The notes: generated from the letters alone by a model not told the origin. Counted from the stretch's first letter, positions 1 through 9,702 are shown. The stretch: 64,000 bases of DNA from Deltaproteobacteria bacterium (GCA_019310385.1 JAFDEK010000003.1:55183-119182), one strand, 5' to 3'. Translations and numbers: made by a program.

Positions 1-2
1 GG

Positions 3-1229
3 GTCGGCCGCTTCTGGGCGCGCGCCACGCGGATCCGCGCTCCCGAGGAGGGCGCCGGCGCCGAGGAGCTCCAAGTCGATCTCGTGCCGAAGCGGCGCCT
101 CAAGAACCAGGCCCCCGTCTTTCTGGCCCTGTTGCGCCCCGGTCGTTACGGCAGCGAGCGCAGCATCCGGGTCGAGACCGTGCCCGCCGGGGCCGAGCTC
201 GAGCTCTTCTATCTGCGCAACGGTGCCCAGCTCGCCTACAAAAAGGGAAGCGCGCCGCTCCGGGTGCGGCTGCCGCGCCGCCTCAAGGTCTCGGAGCTCG
301 ACTACTTCGTTGCTCGGGCGCGTGCGCCGGGCTACGAGACGCAGGAGACGAGCGTTCCGGTGATCTCCGATGTCACCCTCCTGCAGATCCCCTTGCAGCC
401 CCTGGGCAACGAGCTCCTCGCAGCTGCCCACAGCCACCTGGCCGGGCGGACCGCCCTCGCCCTCGACACGAGTGAGCTGCCCAATCTGCGCAGCTACCGC
501 GGAGCCGACGGGATCAACGTCATCTTCCTGCGCACGGCGCCGGGCTCCGAGGAGCTTGCTGCGGCGCTCGGCGCGCTGCGCAGCCCGCATCTTGCCCGGG
601 TAGGGCTCCTGGCGGCGGGAGAGGACCTGGTGGTCCAGCTCGAGCTGACACCGGAGGCGGTCGAGCAGGGTCTCGACCTGCGGGTGCTGTCGGCACCAGG
701 GGCGAGTCACTTCAGCCACCGCACCGTCGTGGTGCTGGCGTCGCCGACGGCGGCGGTCGCTCGTGTGGCGCGCACTCGCCAGGCCCTGGCCCGCATCGGC
801 GGCGAACGCGTCTTCGGCTGCGGCTCGAGCTTCGACGGGGCGCTGCGCGCGGCCCTCGAGCGCGATGCGCTGTCCCGTGCGCTGGCCCCCGGCTCGCGCA
901 CCATGGGCCCGACTCTTCGCGCGGCCATGCGCAGGCTGGGCGAGATCAGCGACGAGGGCACCCTGCAGCTCGAGGACGGCTCGACCCTCGATCTCCGCCG
1001 GCCCCTGGAGCTCGAGCTCGCCATGAGCCGGGCCGCCGAGGTGCGCGGCTATCTCAGTCTGTTGCGAGCGCTCTGTGAGGAGCTCGAGGACGAGCAGTGG
1101 CGGGCCACCGCGCTACAGGGGCTGGTCGCACCGGCGGAGCAGGGCCAGGCCTTCCCTGCCGCCCTGTCCGCCGCGCAAGACGCCGAAGCGCGCTGTCGGC
1201 TCGCCGCGAGTCCTGGGTCAGTCTACTAG
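3..1229 (+). CDS. PEGA-like protein, 5' end outside the window
   Basis: The reading frame is open to the left edge, so the N-terminus is missing; an internal GTG at 84 is unlikely to be the start because the frame continues upstream without a stop. Around residues 25-100 of the visible part there is a beta-rich stretch (SIRVETVPAGAELELFY, then PLRVRLPRR and a GYETQE turn) resembling PEGA domains, which usually sit on exported or membrane-anchored proteins. The rest is Ala/Leu/Glu-rich with no motif I recognise. It ends 11 bp before the convergent acyl-CoA dehydrogenase. No function is assigned. The PEGA comparison is by pattern only. Confidence 0.6.
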   Translation, partial: VGRFWARATRIRAPEEGAGAEELQVDLVPKRRLKNQAPVFLALLRPGRYGSERSIRVETVPAGAELELFYLRNGAQLAYKKGSAPLRVRLPRRLKVSELDYFVARARAPGYETQETSVPVISDVTLLQIPLQPLGNELLAAAHSHLAGRTALALDTSELPNLRSYRGADGINVIFLRTAPGSEELAAALGALRSPHLARVGLLAAGEDLVVQLELTPEAVEQGLDLRVLSAPGASHFSHRTVVVLASPTAAVARVARTRQALARIGGERVFGCGSSFDGALRAALERDALSRALAPGSRTMGPTLRAAMRRLGEISDEGTLQLEDGSTLDLRRPLELELAMSRAAEVRGYLSLLRALCEELEDEQWRATALQGLVAPAEQGQAFPAALSAAQDAEARCRLAASPGSVY

Positions 1230-1240
1230 CCCAAATCGAT

Positions 1241-2437
1241 TCAAATGAAGCGTTTGAGCTCGCGCCGCGCGATTACGCCTTTGTGGACCTCGTCGGGGCC
1301 ATCGGCGATGCGCAGGGCCCGGCCGTGGCGCCACATGAGCGCAACCGGCGTGTCGTCCGATACGCCAAGGGCGCCGAGGCTCTGGATCACCCGGTCGAGG
1401 ACCGCCATCATCATGTTGGGCACCACGACCTTGATCATGGAGATCTCCTGGCGGGCCTCCTTCTTGCCGCGGCTGTCCATCTTCCAGGCCGCGTAGAGGG
1501 TCAGGAGCCGCGCCTGGTCGATCTCCATGCGGCACTGGGCAACCCAGTCCTGCAGGAACTGCTTCTCGCTGAGGAGTCCACCTGCCACCTTTCGGGTGTT
1601 GGCGTTGCGGCACATGATCTCGAAGCCGCGCTCCGCCATCCCGATGGCGCGCATGCAGTGGTGGATGCGCCCCGGCCCGAGCCGTGCCTGGGCGATGACG
1701 AAGCCCGAATGCTCGGGGCCCAGCAGGTTGGCGGCTGGCACCCGGCAGTTTTCGAAGCGCACCTCGCAGTGGCCTCCGTGCCCGGTGTGGCCCATGACCG
1801 AGACCGGGCGAATGATGTCGAAGCCGGGCGTGTCGATGGGGACGATGATCTGGCTCGCCCGGGCGTGGAGCGGACCGTCGGGGTTGCTGACCGCCATCAC
1901 GATGGCGAAGGCCGAGCCCAGGGCGCCCGACGTGAACCACTTGTGGCCGTCGATCACCCATTCGTCGCCCTCGAGCCGGGCCCGGGTCTGGATGCCCGTG
2001 GGATCCGAGCCCGCCACCTCGGGCTCCGTCATGGCGAAGCAGGAGCGGATCTCGCCGTCGAGCAGGGGCTTCAGGAAGCGTTTCTTCTGGTCGTCGCTTC
2101 CGAACTCGAGCAGGATCTCCGCGTTGCCGGTGTCGGGCGCCTGGCAGTTGAAGATCCGGGGCGCCATGGGGCTGCGTCCCATGACCTCGCAGAGGGGCGT
2201 GTAGTCGAGATTGCTCAGGCCGGCGCCCCATTCCTCGTCGGGCAGGAAGAGGTTCCAGAGCCCGATCTTCCGGGCCCGGTCCCGCAGCTCGAGCACGATG
2301 GGTGGGTCGGCATGGGGGTCCTCGGCTCCGTGCATCTGCTCGATGCAGGCCTGCTCGTTGGGATAGACGTGCTCGTCCATGAAGCGGCGAAGCTGCTCCT
2401 CGATCATCTTGGACTGGTCGCTCAGCTCGAAATCCAT
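1241..2437 (-). CDS. acyl-CoA dehydrogenase
   Basis: 398 aa, normal length for the family. It oxidises the alpha-beta bond of an acyl-CoA thioester using FAD, passing electrons to ETF. The N-terminal helical domain is followed by the FAD/substrate signature CFAMTEPEVAGSDPTGIQ near residues 133-150, and the C-terminus has the GPDEVHKGVIARRELK block typical of the ACAD10/11-like branch. Start ATG has GGAG six bases upstream. It is last in a run of four - genes (DUF255 protein, DHS-like, alcohol dehydrogenase, this gene) with gaps of 64-109 bp, so co-transcription is possible but not shown. Chain-length specificity cannot be read from sequence. Confidence 0.93.
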   Translation of the reverse strand: MDFELSDQSKMIEEQLRRFMDEHVYPNEQACIEQMHGAEDPHADPPIVLELRDRARKIGLWNLFLPDEEWGAGLSNLDYTPLCEVMGRSPMAPRIFNCQAPDTGNAEILLEFGSDDQKKRFLKPLLDGEIRSCFAMTEPEVAGSDPTGIQTRARLEGDEWVIDGHKWFTSGALGSAFAIVMAVSNPDGPLHARASQIIVPIDTPGFDIIRPVSVMGHTGHGGHCEVRFENCRVPAANLLGPEHSGFVIAQARLGPGRIHHCMRAIGMAERGFEIMCRNANTRKVAGGLLSEKQFLQDWVAQCRMEIDQARLLTLYAAWKMDSRGKKEARQEISMIKVVVPNMMMAVLDRVIQSLGALGVSDDTPVALMWRHGRALRIADGPDEVHKGVIARRELKRFI

Positions 2438-2474
2438 TTTGTCTCCGGTTCTCGTCTACGTCGTGGGGAGCGCC

Positions 2475-2528
2475 TCGCCGTGGCTCCGGGGATCGCCGTG
2501 GCTCCGGGGAACGCCGTGGCCCCGGGGA
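2475..2528. repeat. three tandem copies of an 18-bp unit
   Basis: Three head-to-tail 18-bp units (2475-2492, 2493-2510, 2511-2528) of the form tcgccgtggctccgggga. The third copy has two changes (a for t at its first base, c for t at its tenth). They lie in the gap between the alcohol dehydrogenase stop and the acyl-CoA dehydrogenase start and do not belong to a gene. Likely a small slippage minisatellite. Confidence 0.85.
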
Positions 2529-2546
2529 AAGTCGGGAGAGCCCCGC

Positions 2547-3578
2547 TCAGGGTATGACGCTCACCTTCACGGCTCCTGCCTTGCGATCCGAGGCCAGCTC
2601 GAAGGCGCGTCCGATCTCTGCGAGCGGCAGCTCGTGGGTGGCGAGCAGGGCGAGACGCTCGCGCTCCTCCTCCACCAGGGTCGCGGCCCGGGCGAAGTCG
2701 GGGCGCTTGCCCTGGGGGCGTGCGTAGCAGTTCGACCAGCAGAGGCAGCCCTCCCGCAGTAGCAGACTGTAGGGGTCGATGGCGGGGGAGGTCATGAAGA
2801 GACCGAGGACGCTCACGGTGCCGCCCGGCTTGATGGCCGAGCAGGCGTCCGCGAGGGTGTTGGCGCCGCCACCCACCGTCTCGACCACGAGATCGAAGTC
2901 GTCGCCGCCCCGCGCGAGCCGGGCCAGGGACTTGCCCGAGGCCTCCTCCTCGCCGAGCACCCGGTGGGCTCCCATTTCCCGGGCCAGGTGCGCCTGGTGC
3001 TCGTGGCGCGCGCTGGTCCACACGGCGGTGGCCCCCATGGCGCGCGCCACCAGGGTGGTGGCGAGGCCGATCATCCCCGCTCCCAGGACGAGGACGCGCT
3101 GGCCGGCTTCGAAGCCGCCTCGCTCGAGTCCGTGGAGCGCCACCGCGACGGGCTCCGTCATGGCGGCCACCCGGGGGCTGAGAGCGCCGTCGATGGGAAA
3201 GCAGCGCCGGGCGGAGATCACGACGCAGTCCGCAAAGCCCCCGGGAAGGTGGACACCGAAGATCTCGAAGCGGCGGCACACGTTCTCCCGGCCCGATCGA
3301 CACTGCGCGCACTCGCCGCAGGTCGCCAGGGGCTCGACGGTGACCCGCTGTCCTTCGCGCAGGCCCTCCACGCCGGCGCCCAGGGCCTCGACGACACCCG
3401 CGAACTCGTGGCCCGGCGTGCTGCCCGGGGCCAGGAAGCCCGAGTGGTAGAGATGGAGGTCGGAGCCGCACACGCCACACGCTTCGATGCGAACCCGTAC
3501 TTCGCCCGGGCCCGGCTCGGGGAGCGGCCGGTCTTCGACGGCGAAGCCGCCGCCGGCCTGGGCCGCCGCGACACGCAT
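2547..3578 (-). CDS. zinc-dependent medium-chain alcohol dehydrogenase
   Basis: 343 aa. Catalytic-zinc signature CGVCGSDLH and GHEFAG near the N-terminus, and the four-Cys structural zinc loop CGECAQCRSGRENVC near residues 90-104, place it in the sorbitol/threonine dehydrogenase group of MDR enzymes. The Rossmann glycine motif is GAGMIGLATT. It would oxidise or reduce an alcohol/aldehyde pair with NAD(P); the substrate is unknown. I prefer the ATG at 3578 because GGAG lies nine bases upstream and the product begins like family members (MRVAAAQAGG). An upstream in-frame ATG at 3596 has no ribosome binding site. Confidence 0.88.
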   Translation of the reverse strand: MRVAAAQAGGGFAVEDRPLPEPGPGEVRVRIEACGVCGSDLHLYHSGFLAPGSTPGHEFAGVVEALGAGVEGLREGQRVTVEPLATCGECAQCRSGRENVCRRFEIFGVHLPGGFADCVVISARRCFPIDGALSPRVAAMTEPVAVALHGLERGGFEAGQRVLVLGAGMIGLATTLVARAMGATAVWTSARHEHQAHLAREMGAHRVLGEEEASGKSLARLARGGDDFDLVVETVGGGANTLADACSAIKPGGTVSVLGLFMTSPAIDPYSLLLREGCLCWSNCYARPQGKRPDFARAATLVEEERERLALLATHELPLAEIGRAFELASDRKAGAVKVSVIP

Positions 3579-3642
3579 GGACGCTGACTCCGTCATTCGG
3601 CGCAGGATACCACGAGCGGTCTGTGCTGCCGCGCCCGCAGGC

Positions 3643-4686
3643 TCAGGCGTCGAGTCGCTCCATCACCGCCCGCACGATCAGCGGCCACGCGATAGTGGCA
3701 TCCGAGAAGACCTCGACGTGGCGGCCCCCCTCGCTCTCGGGCACGAACTTTCCCCAGGACACGCCCTCGGTGTAGCTGCAGCCGGACAGTCCACCCCAGT
3801 GCTCCGGCTCGGGGCAGATGCGCACCGCGTAGCGGTAGCGGCGCAGGGGCTCGTCGCGACCGAGTCGTACCTGCTGGATCTCGAGGTAGGGGGCGACCTG
3901 CTGGGCCCAGTTGCGTGGCACGCCGCCGCCAATGGTGAAGATGCCCGTGGTTTCGTGCTGCCGGATGCGGTCGGTGAAGTCGTCGAGGTCGAGGAAGGGG
4001 TCGAAGAGGAAGCGCGCATCGCCCGCGGCCTCCCGGGCATGGTTGTAGATGGCGAGGTCGAGACCGAGCTCCGAGTCCGTGAAGGCGGGCACGTAGACGG
4101 GCACCTCCTTCTCGAAGGCACTCTTCAGGATCGCGCGGCCACTGCTCTGCTCGGCCAGGTAGGCGCCGAGCCGCTCGAGAACGAGGCGGCTCGACAGCAC
4201 CGTGCCGGGTGGGAGCTTCGCCATGGCGGCCTGCAGCATGGCCTCGGCGTCGTCCAGGTTCTTCTCCAGCTCGATGGTGTCGTAGACGCGGTTGTAGCCT
4301 CGCTTGTAGAGCTCTTCGTCCTTCATGTTCGGGCGGTGCTTGAAATGCTGCAGCCCGGCGCCTTCGACGAAGCCGTGGGTCATGAGGGCACCCGTGGTCA
4401 CGACGGCCTGCACCCAGCCGCGGTCGATCATCTCGCAGAGCAGCAGCCCCTGCTTGGCGATCGTCATGGCGCCGGAAATCGTCACCACCCGAAAGCAGTC
4501 CTCGTCGCGCACCATTGCCTCGAGGACGTCGCAGGCCTCTCCTACGCGCCGTCCGCCGAAGGCCGTGTTCGCCATGGCGCGAACCAGGGCGTCGACACTG
4601 GTGGCTTGACTCGGGTCGAGGGGCTCGAGGGGCTCGAGGCCGTCGTCGTATCCGGTGCCGTACTTGGTCTCGTCTCGGTTGTACAT
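3643..4686 (-). CDS. deoxyhypusine synthase-like protein, catalytic Lys replaced
   Basis: 347 aa. Family signatures are clear: ISGAMTIAKQGLL, TTGALMTHG, YNRVYDT and the C-terminal GGGVPRNWAQQ. Deoxyhypusine synthase transfers an aminobutyl group from spermidine via an enzyme-Lys imine; that Lys lies just after the GGGV motif (GGGVxK). Here the codon at 3913-3915 is CGC, so the residue is Arg258. Bacteria generally lack the eIF5A substrate, and bacterial relatives are thought to act in polyamine metabolism, so a polyamine-related or altered reaction is likelier than hypusination. AGGAG lies nine bases before the ATG. Confidence 0.85.
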   Translation of the reverse strand: MYNRDETKYGTGYDDGLEPLEPLDPSQATSVDALVRAMANTAFGGRRVGEACDVLEAMVRDEDCFRVVTISGAMTIAKQGLLLCEMIDRGWVQAVVTTGALMTHGFVEGAGLQHFKHRPNMKDEELYKRGYNRVYDTIELEKNLDDAEAMLQAAMAKLPPGTVLSSRLVLERLGAYLAEQSSGRAILKSAFEKEVPVYVPAFTDSELGLDLAIYNHAREAAGDARFLFDPFLDLDDFTDRIRQHETTGIFTIGGGVPRNWAQQVAPYLEIQQVRLGRDEPLRRYRYAVRICPEPEHWGGLSGCSYTEGVSWGKFVPESEGGRHVEVFSDATIAWPLIVRAVMERLDA

Positions 4687-4792
4687 CCTGGAAAGCTCCT
4701 GTGTCTGTTCGGTAGCGGGAGGTGCGTCGGCTTCGCGTGGCCCATGCTTGCCGGTCGCGCGGACGTGCGTGTCGTGCCGGGGTCTTGCCGGA

Positions 4793-6952
4793 TCAGGCCC
4801 TGAGTCCTTCCAGGGGAAAGAGCTCCGCCGGGTCGCTCACCGGCAGCGAGCAGGTCTCGCCCCGGCACAGGTAGGCGAGGGCGGCGGATCCGGCCTGACC
4901 CGTACGCCCTGTGAGCCAAGCGGGATCGAGTCCGGCCGGCGGCGCCACACCCGGCTCCACGACCACGACCGCGTCGTCGGGGAGCAGCACCTGCCGGGCC
5001 CGCCGGGCGAGGGCGGCGCGTCCCGGATCGTCTCGCGCTCCCACCACCACTGCGACCGCCGGGCCCCGGGCCACCAGGGCCACGGCGCGCAGCATGGTGG
5101 GCAGGCTGTGGGGGAACTCGGCGATCTGGCTGGCGTGAGTTGCAAAAACCTGGCTCGCCACATCCGCGAAGCGGCGCTCGCCGGAGAGGGCGGCGGCGCG
5201 CACCAGACCCAGGGTGGCGAGGCCCGCTGCCGCCGGGGTGGCGCCGTCGTGGTCCGAGCGCGGCCGGTGGACCAGGGGCTCCGAGTCTGCGGCGGTGAGG
5301 AAGAGATCGCCGGCCTCTTCGTCGAAGAAGCGTCCGGCGATGGCCCCGGCCAGCTCCATCGCCCAGGCCAGATAGCCGTCGCCGTCGGCGTCGGCGGTGG
5401 CGGCGCCAGGCGTATCCTCGCCCGCGCGGCCATCGCCTTCGGCGCTGGCGGCGCCATGCGTATCCTCGCCGGCGCCGGAGCGGTGGAGCTCGAGGGCGGC
5501 GTCCAGCAGGGCGGCGTGGTCGTCGAGGAAGGCCGGGATGTGGGCGCGGCCGCCGTCGTAGGAGCGCAGCAGCCGGCCGTCGGCGTCGCGCAGCTGCTCG
5601 CGGACGAAGCGCGCGGCGGTGGCGGCGTCGGCGATCATCTCCTCGTCGCCCAGCAGGCTGCCCGCCCGGGCAAGGCCCGCGATCGCGTAGCCGTTCCAGG
5701 ACGCGACACGCTTGGTGTCGGTGCCGGGGGGAATCCGCCGCTCCCGGGCCGCGAGTAGACGCGCCCGTTCGGCGGCGAACTTCGAGCGATCGAAGTCCGC
5801 CCGGTCCTGGAGCTGCGTGGTGCCGTCTTCGAAGTTGCCGTCGCGGGTGACCCCGTAAGCCTCGCAGAAGGCCTCGGTCGCGTCGCCCAGCACCTCGCGC
5901 ACCTGCTCCGGCGTCCAGACGTGATACTTGCCCTCGATCCCCTCGGCGTCGGCGTCCTGGCTCGCGTAGAAGGCGCCCTCGGCCCCGCGCATTTCACGGC
6001 GCAGGTAGGCGGCGGTCTCGCGAATGGGCCAGGCCAGGTCGTCTGCGCCTCGCGTGCGCCGCCACACCTCGGCGTAGAGCCGTATGAGCAGACCCTGGTC
6101 GTAGAGCATCTTCTCGAAATGGGGGATGCCCCAGTGGCCGTCGACGCAGTAGCGGTGGAAGCCGCCCGCCAGGTGGTCGTAGAGACCGCGGCGGGACATC
6201 TCCCGGCAGCTCAGCACGCAGTGCTCGAGCACGGACGTGGCATCGTCGGGTGGCAGGAAATCGAGGGCGCAGAGCAGCAGCTCGAGATTCGTGGGCGTGG
6301 GGAACTTGGGAGCGTCCCCGAAGCCGCCGTGCCGGTGATCGGCGTTCTGCATGATCAGCTCGGCGGCTCGCGTCACCGAAGCAATGCCCGGCGCGTCCGG
6401 CTGCTCACCCGACTCGGCTGCGGCCGGTCGCGGGTCGAGTGAGCGGAGCAGCTGCTCGGCGCTGTCTTCCACCTGGTCCCGGCGTTCCCGGTAGGCCCGC
6501 TCGGCCGCAAGCAGGACGTCGCTGAAGCTGGCGCGGCCCTGCACCTGGCGCGGGGGGAAGTAGGTGCCGCCGTAGAAAGGGCGACCGTCAGGCATGCAGA
6601 AGACCGTGAGGGGCCAGCCTCCCTGACCGGTGAAGCGCACCACCGTGTCCATGTAGATCTGATCGATGTCGGGCCGCTCCTCGCGGTCCACCTTCACGCT
6701 GACGAAGAGCCGGTTCATGAGCGCCGCTGTCTCGGCGTCCTCGAAGGACTCGTGGGCCATGACGTGGCACCAATGGCAGGCGCTGTAGCCGATGGAGACG
6801 AGAAGCGGCTTGTCCGCCTCCCGGGCGCGGGTGAGAGCCTCATTGCCCCAGGGATACCAGTCGACGGGGTTGTCCCGGTGCTGGCGCAGGTAGGCGCTGG
6901 TCTCGCGCGCCAGTCGATTCGCGCCCGGGGCGGCGCTGCTGGAATCGCTCAT
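4793..6952 (-). CDS. DUF255 thioredoxin-fold protein (YyaL/SPATA20 family)
   Basis: 719 aa from the ATG at 6952, the usual family length. The N-terminal domain starts [21 protein letters not shown] and carries the thioredoxin-like CxxC in [10 protein letters not shown], then the RPDIDQIYM block. The C-terminal two thirds has the alpha/alpha-barrel repeats found in glycosidase-like proteins ([29 protein letters not shown]). The biochemical function of the family is not established; a redox or sugar-related role is only suggested. A longer reading to 7192 would overlap the divergent methyltransferase gene and is rejected. Residues about 500-530 hold a 16-aa duplication. Confidence 0.93.
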   Translation of the reverse strand: MSDSSSAAPGANRLARETSAYLRQHRDNPVDWYPWGNEALTRAREADKPLLVSIGYSACHWCHVMAHESFEDAETAALMNRLFVSVKVDREERPDIDQIYMDTVVRFTGQGGWPLTVFCMPDGRPFYGGTYFPPRQVQGRASFSDVLLAAERAYRERRDQVEDSAEQLLRSLDPRPAAAESGEQPDAPGIASVTRAAELIMQNADHRHGGFGDAPKFPTPTNLELLLCALDFLPPDDATSVLEHCVLSCREMSRRGLYDHLAGGFHRYCVDGHWGIPHFEKMLYDQGLLIRLYAEVWRRTRGADDLAWPIRETAAYLRREMRGAEGAFYASQDADAEGIEGKYHVWTPEQVREVLGDATEAFCEAYGVTRDGNFEDGTTQLQDRADFDRSKFAAERARLLAARERRIPPGTDTKRVASWNGYAIAGLARAGSLLGDEEMIADAATAARFVREQLRDADGRLLRSYDGGRAHIPAFLDDHAALLDAALELHRSGAGEDTHGAASAEGDGRAGEDTPGAATADADGDGYLAWAMELAGAIAGRFFDEEAGDLFLTAADSEPLVHRPRSDHDGATPAAAGLATLGLVRAAALSGERRFADVASQVFATHASQIAEFPHSLPTMLRAVALVARGPAVAVVVGARDDPGRAALARRARQVLLPDDAVVVVEPGVAPPAGLDPAWLTGRTGQAGSAALAYLCRGETCSLPVSDPAELFPLEGLRA
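5391..5486. repeat. 48-bp imperfect tandem duplication inside the DUF255 gene
   Basis: Two 48-bp copies starting at 5391 and 5439, each containing ggcggcgcca(g/t)gcgtatcctcg. They encode [16 protein letters not shown] and [16 protein letters not shown], an acidic Gly/Ala-rich insertion between helical repeats, so they probably lie in a surface loop and are tolerated. Confidence 0.75.
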
Positions 6953-7034
6953 GGGGGGGCTCGTCTCCTCGCGGCCAGTGTAGCGGGCGGTCCGATCTGT
7001 AGGCGCCGCCTTGTTGTGGGGGCGCCGATGGACG

Positions 7035-8225
7035 ATGGTCCCGGTCGTGATCGAGCTGACCCTCAAAGCCGGACGCGAGCGCTCGGTGCTGCGCCGCCAT
7101 CCCTGGATCCTCTCGGGGGCGGTGGCGGCCGTGGAAGGCGCCGAAGGGCAGGAGCCCGGGGGCGCGGTCCGGGTGAGCAGCGCCACGGGCAAGGTCCTGG
7201 GCTACGGGCATTATTCGCCAGCCTCGCAGATCCGCGTGCGCCTGCTCAGCTTCGGCGCCGCCGCGCCCGGGGAGGGCGAGCTGGCCGCCCGGGTCGCCGC
7301 CGCCGTGGCGCGCCGCGCCGGGTGCCCGCTGCTGGGGGAAACCAACGCCCTGCGCCTGGTGAACGCCGAGGGCGACGGCTTGCCGGGGCTCATCGCCGAC
7401 CGCTACGGCGACGTGGTCGTGGTGAAGCTCGGCTCGGCGGGGATGCAGCGACGCCGCGACGAGATCGCCGAGGCGCTGCGCGAGGCCACGGGCGCCGCCG
7501 CCGGCTTCGAGCGCGCTGACGCTGCGGCGGCCCGGCGCGAAGGGCTGCCGGCCCACCAGGGGCCGCTCTGGGGCGAGGCGCCAGCGGCCCCCGTCGCCAT
7601 CCGCGAGCGAGATCGGGAGTTCGAAGTCGACGTGGTCGAGGGACAGAAGACCGGCTTCTACCTCGACCAGCGCGATGCCCGGGATCGGGTCGCGCAGCTC
7701 GCGGCCGGCCGGCGGGTTCTCGACCTCTTCAGCTTCACCGGGGGCTTCGCCGTCGCGGCCGCGCGCGGAGGCGCCGAGCAGGTCACCCTGGTGGAATCCT
7801 CTTCCTCGGCGTTGGCTCGGGCCGAGCTCCACATGAAGCGCAACGCGCCGGCGGCTTCCTTCGAGTGTCACGGCGAGGATGCCTTCGAGTTCGCGCGCAA
7901 GAGCGAGCGGGGCGTCTACGACCTGATCATCGCCGACCCGCCCCCCATGGCGCGGCGGCGGGGCGACGTGCAGAAGGCGAGCCGCGCCTACAAGGACCTC
8001 TTCCTGCACGCCATCGGGCTGGCCGCCCCCGGCGCCCGGCTCCTCTTCTTCGCATGCTCCCATCACGTCGACGCCGACCTGCTGCGCAAGATCGTCTTCG
8101 GGGCCTCCGTCGACGCCCGGCGCAGCTTGCGCGTGCTGGGTACCCTGGGAGCGCCGGTCGACCACCCTGTCTCGCTCGATCATCCCGAAGGCGAATACCT
8201 GCGAGGGCTACTGCTCGAGCTGTGA
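7035..8225 (+). CDS. class I SAM-dependent rRNA methyltransferase, RlmI-like
   Basis: 396 aa. An N-terminal PUA-like RNA-binding part ([19 protein letters not shown]) is followed by a Rossmann methyltransferase domain: SAM motif [17 protein letters not shown], acidic residue at VTLVESS, and the DPP motif in [10 protein letters not shown]. The downstream Cys in FFACSHHVD matches the position of the catalytic Cys in m5C RNA methyltransferases of the RlmI group (23S rRNA C1962 in E. coli). ATG 7035 is chosen; an upstream TTG at 7011 is also in frame. Divergent from the DUF255 gene with 82 bp between, where I see no clear promoter. Confidence 0.9.
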   Translation: MVPVVIELTLKAGRERSVLRRHPWILSGAVAAVEGAEGQEPGGAVRVSSATGKVLGYGHYSPASQIRVRLLSFGAAAPGEGELAARVAAAVARRAGCPLLGETNALRLVNAEGDGLPGLIADRYGDVVVVKLGSAGMQRRRDEIAEALREATGAAAGFERADAAAARREGLPAHQGPLWGEAPAAPVAIRERDREFEVDVVEGQKTGFYLDQRDARDRVAQLAAGRRVLDLFSFTGGFAVAAARGGAEQVTLVESSSSALARAELHMKRNAPAASFECHGEDAFEFARKSERGVYDLIIADPPPMARRRGDVQKASRAYKDLFLHAIGLAAPGARLLFFACSHHVDADLLRKIVFGASVDARRSLRVLGTLGAPVDHPVSLDHPEGEYLRGLLLEL

Positions 8226-8279
8226 GCGCCGAAGCCACTACGACCCAGTTCGCGAAACCAACGAGGAAGCACACCAAGA

Positions 8280-9212
8280 ATGCCCGGCAAGTCGGATTCC
8301 AACGACAGGCACGCAGGCAGCGAGAGCGCGGAGCTTCGCATGGAACCCTTGCGCCGGCGCGCGGCCACCGCCCTCGAGCGCGGGCTCACCTTCGTAGAGG
8401 CTCATGGCAACCCCTTCTCCCGCCTGCGGGTTCAGGTGCTGCTCGAAGCGGTTCCGCCGGATCGCGGCATCGACGCGCTCTCGGCCCGGCAGAACCGGGA
8501 CGGGTCCTTCGTCCGGCTCGGGCAGGTTCTGCCGGGTGCCCTCGAGGCCGATCTCGCCGCAGCCGGCGTTCCGGATCCGCTTCTCGGCACCTTCGAGGCG
8601 CTGCGGATCCTGTCGGATCAGCGGGGACTCCACGCCGCTGCTGCCGAGAAGGCCGTGGACTTCCTCGCATCGGTTCAGCAGGAGGACGGGAGCTGGGGGC
8701 CGGAGCCAGGCGACCGGGCGGCGGAAGAGGGAGTCGAGGGCGTTCGCCTCTTCGTGACCGGCTGCCTGACCGGGCTGCTGGGCGGGACGCGCTTCGCCCG
8801 GCCGCAGCTGCTCGAGAGCGCGGGCCGCTACCTGGCCGCAGAGTGGAAGCCGGAGCGCATCGTGACCGGCGGCTGGGCCGACCTCGCCGCGTTTGCGAGC
8901 TACTTCGCGAATGTGCCCAGCGACGCCTCGGAGGCCGCGCTCGAGTGGTGCGGCCGCGAGCTGGAGCGGGGCTTTCGGGCCGGTCACTTCGACGCCCGGG
9001 AGACCCTGCGGGTGCTGCGCAGCTGCAACGTCATGGCCCTGCCGGGGGCGAGCCTGGGTATCCAGGAGCTCCTCTCCACGCTGCTGGGCGAGCAGGACGA
9101 AGACGGAGGCTTCGCGGCCGAGGAGCCGACGGGGTCTGCCGGCCGGGTCGGTCCCACCCTCGACGCCATGCTGGGTCTGCTGGCGCTGTGCCGCCACGGC
9201 AGCGGGGCTTGA
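8280..9212 (+). CDS. small alpha/alpha-toroid protein with squalene-cyclase-type repeats
   Basis: 310 aa. Three QW-like motifs, QNRDGSF, QQEDGSWG and QDEDGGF, are spaced through a helical protein, as in squalene-hopene cyclases and prenyltransferase beta subunits. It is about half the length of a real cyclase (630-720 aa) and shows no DxDD protonation motif, so it is probably not a cyclase. Proteins of this shape of unknown function exist, some next to terpenoid genes, but there are none here. GAGG lies just upstream of the ATG. It follows the methyltransferase by 54 bp on the same strand and may be co-transcribed. Confidence 0.75.
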   Translation: MPGKSDSNDRHAGSESAELRMEPLRRRAATALERGLTFVEAHGNPFSRLRVQVLLEAVPPDRGIDALSARQNRDGSFVRLGQVLPGALEADLAAAGVPDPLLGTFEALRILSDQRGLHAAAAEKAVDFLASVQQEDGSWGPEPGDRAAEEGVEGVRLFVTGCLTGLLGGTRFARPQLLESAGRYLAAEWKPERIVTGGWADLAAFASYFANVPSDASEAALEWCGRELERGFRAGHFDARETLRVLRSCNVMALPGASLGIQELLSTLLGEQDEDGGFAAEEPTGSAGRVGPTLDAMLGLLALCRHGSGA

Positions 9213-9237
9213 ATGCGGCTCTCGGCGGTTCAGAAGG

Positions 9238-9702
9238 TCAATAGACGCCGCTCAGCTTCGTGTGATCCCAGGTAATGAAGCGCTCGGGCGTGACGAGGAT
9301 GGCGGTCTTCTTCGGCGCCATGGCGGCGCTCGCCTTTTCGAGGACCTCCTCGGGGATCTCGGGAGTGTTGCGTAGAAGCACCTTCATGTGTAGCGCGTGT
9401 ACCCGGTCGACCTCGCGCACCAGCTCGACTTTTCCCTTGATCGACACGCCGCGCAGCTTCTCGTAGGTGTCGCCGTCCTCGCAGAGGATGCTGATGCGAG
9501 CGTCGCGCTCGAGGTTCTTCACCTTCTGGCTCTTGGTGAAGGTCTCGAGGACGATGCGGCCGTCTTCCATGGCAAACCACAGGGGCATGAGGTGCGGCGT
9601 GCCGTCCTTGTTGATGGTGGCGACCTGGATGGTCTTCTGGGACTCGATGAAATCCCAGATCTCCTTCTCCGTCATCGCAACCTGATCTCGGCGCTTGGGC
9701 AT
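9238..9702 (-). CDS. pyridoxamine 5'-phosphate oxidase-family FMN-binding protein
   Basis: 154 aa. The split-barrel pattern TIQVATINKDGTPHLMPLWF, then RISILCEDG and RGVSIKGKVELV, matches the PNPOx-like flavin/F420-binding family. Members include true oxidases, F420-dependent reductases and haem- or flavin-binding proteins, so the substrate is open. The start at 9702 is supported by AAGGAG seven bases upstream; the reading frame could begin earlier at 9744 but has no binding site there. An 11-bp direct repeat (ttggcgaagga) lies just upstream at about 9713-9735. Confidence 0.85.
   Translation of the reverse strand: MPKRRDQVAMTEKEIWDFIESQKTIQVATINKDGTPHLMPLWFAMEDGRIVLETFTKSQKVKNLERDARISILCEDGDTYEKLRGVSIKGKVELVREVDRVHALHMKVLLRNTPEIPEEVLEKASAAMAPKKTAILVTPERFITWDHTKLSGVY

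Noticed and set aside
1097-2557. Long + reading frame of 486 codons
   Set aside because: Lies antisense to the well-supported acyl-CoA dehydrogenase; composition is His/Asp/Arg-rich as expected of a shadow in GC-rich DNA.
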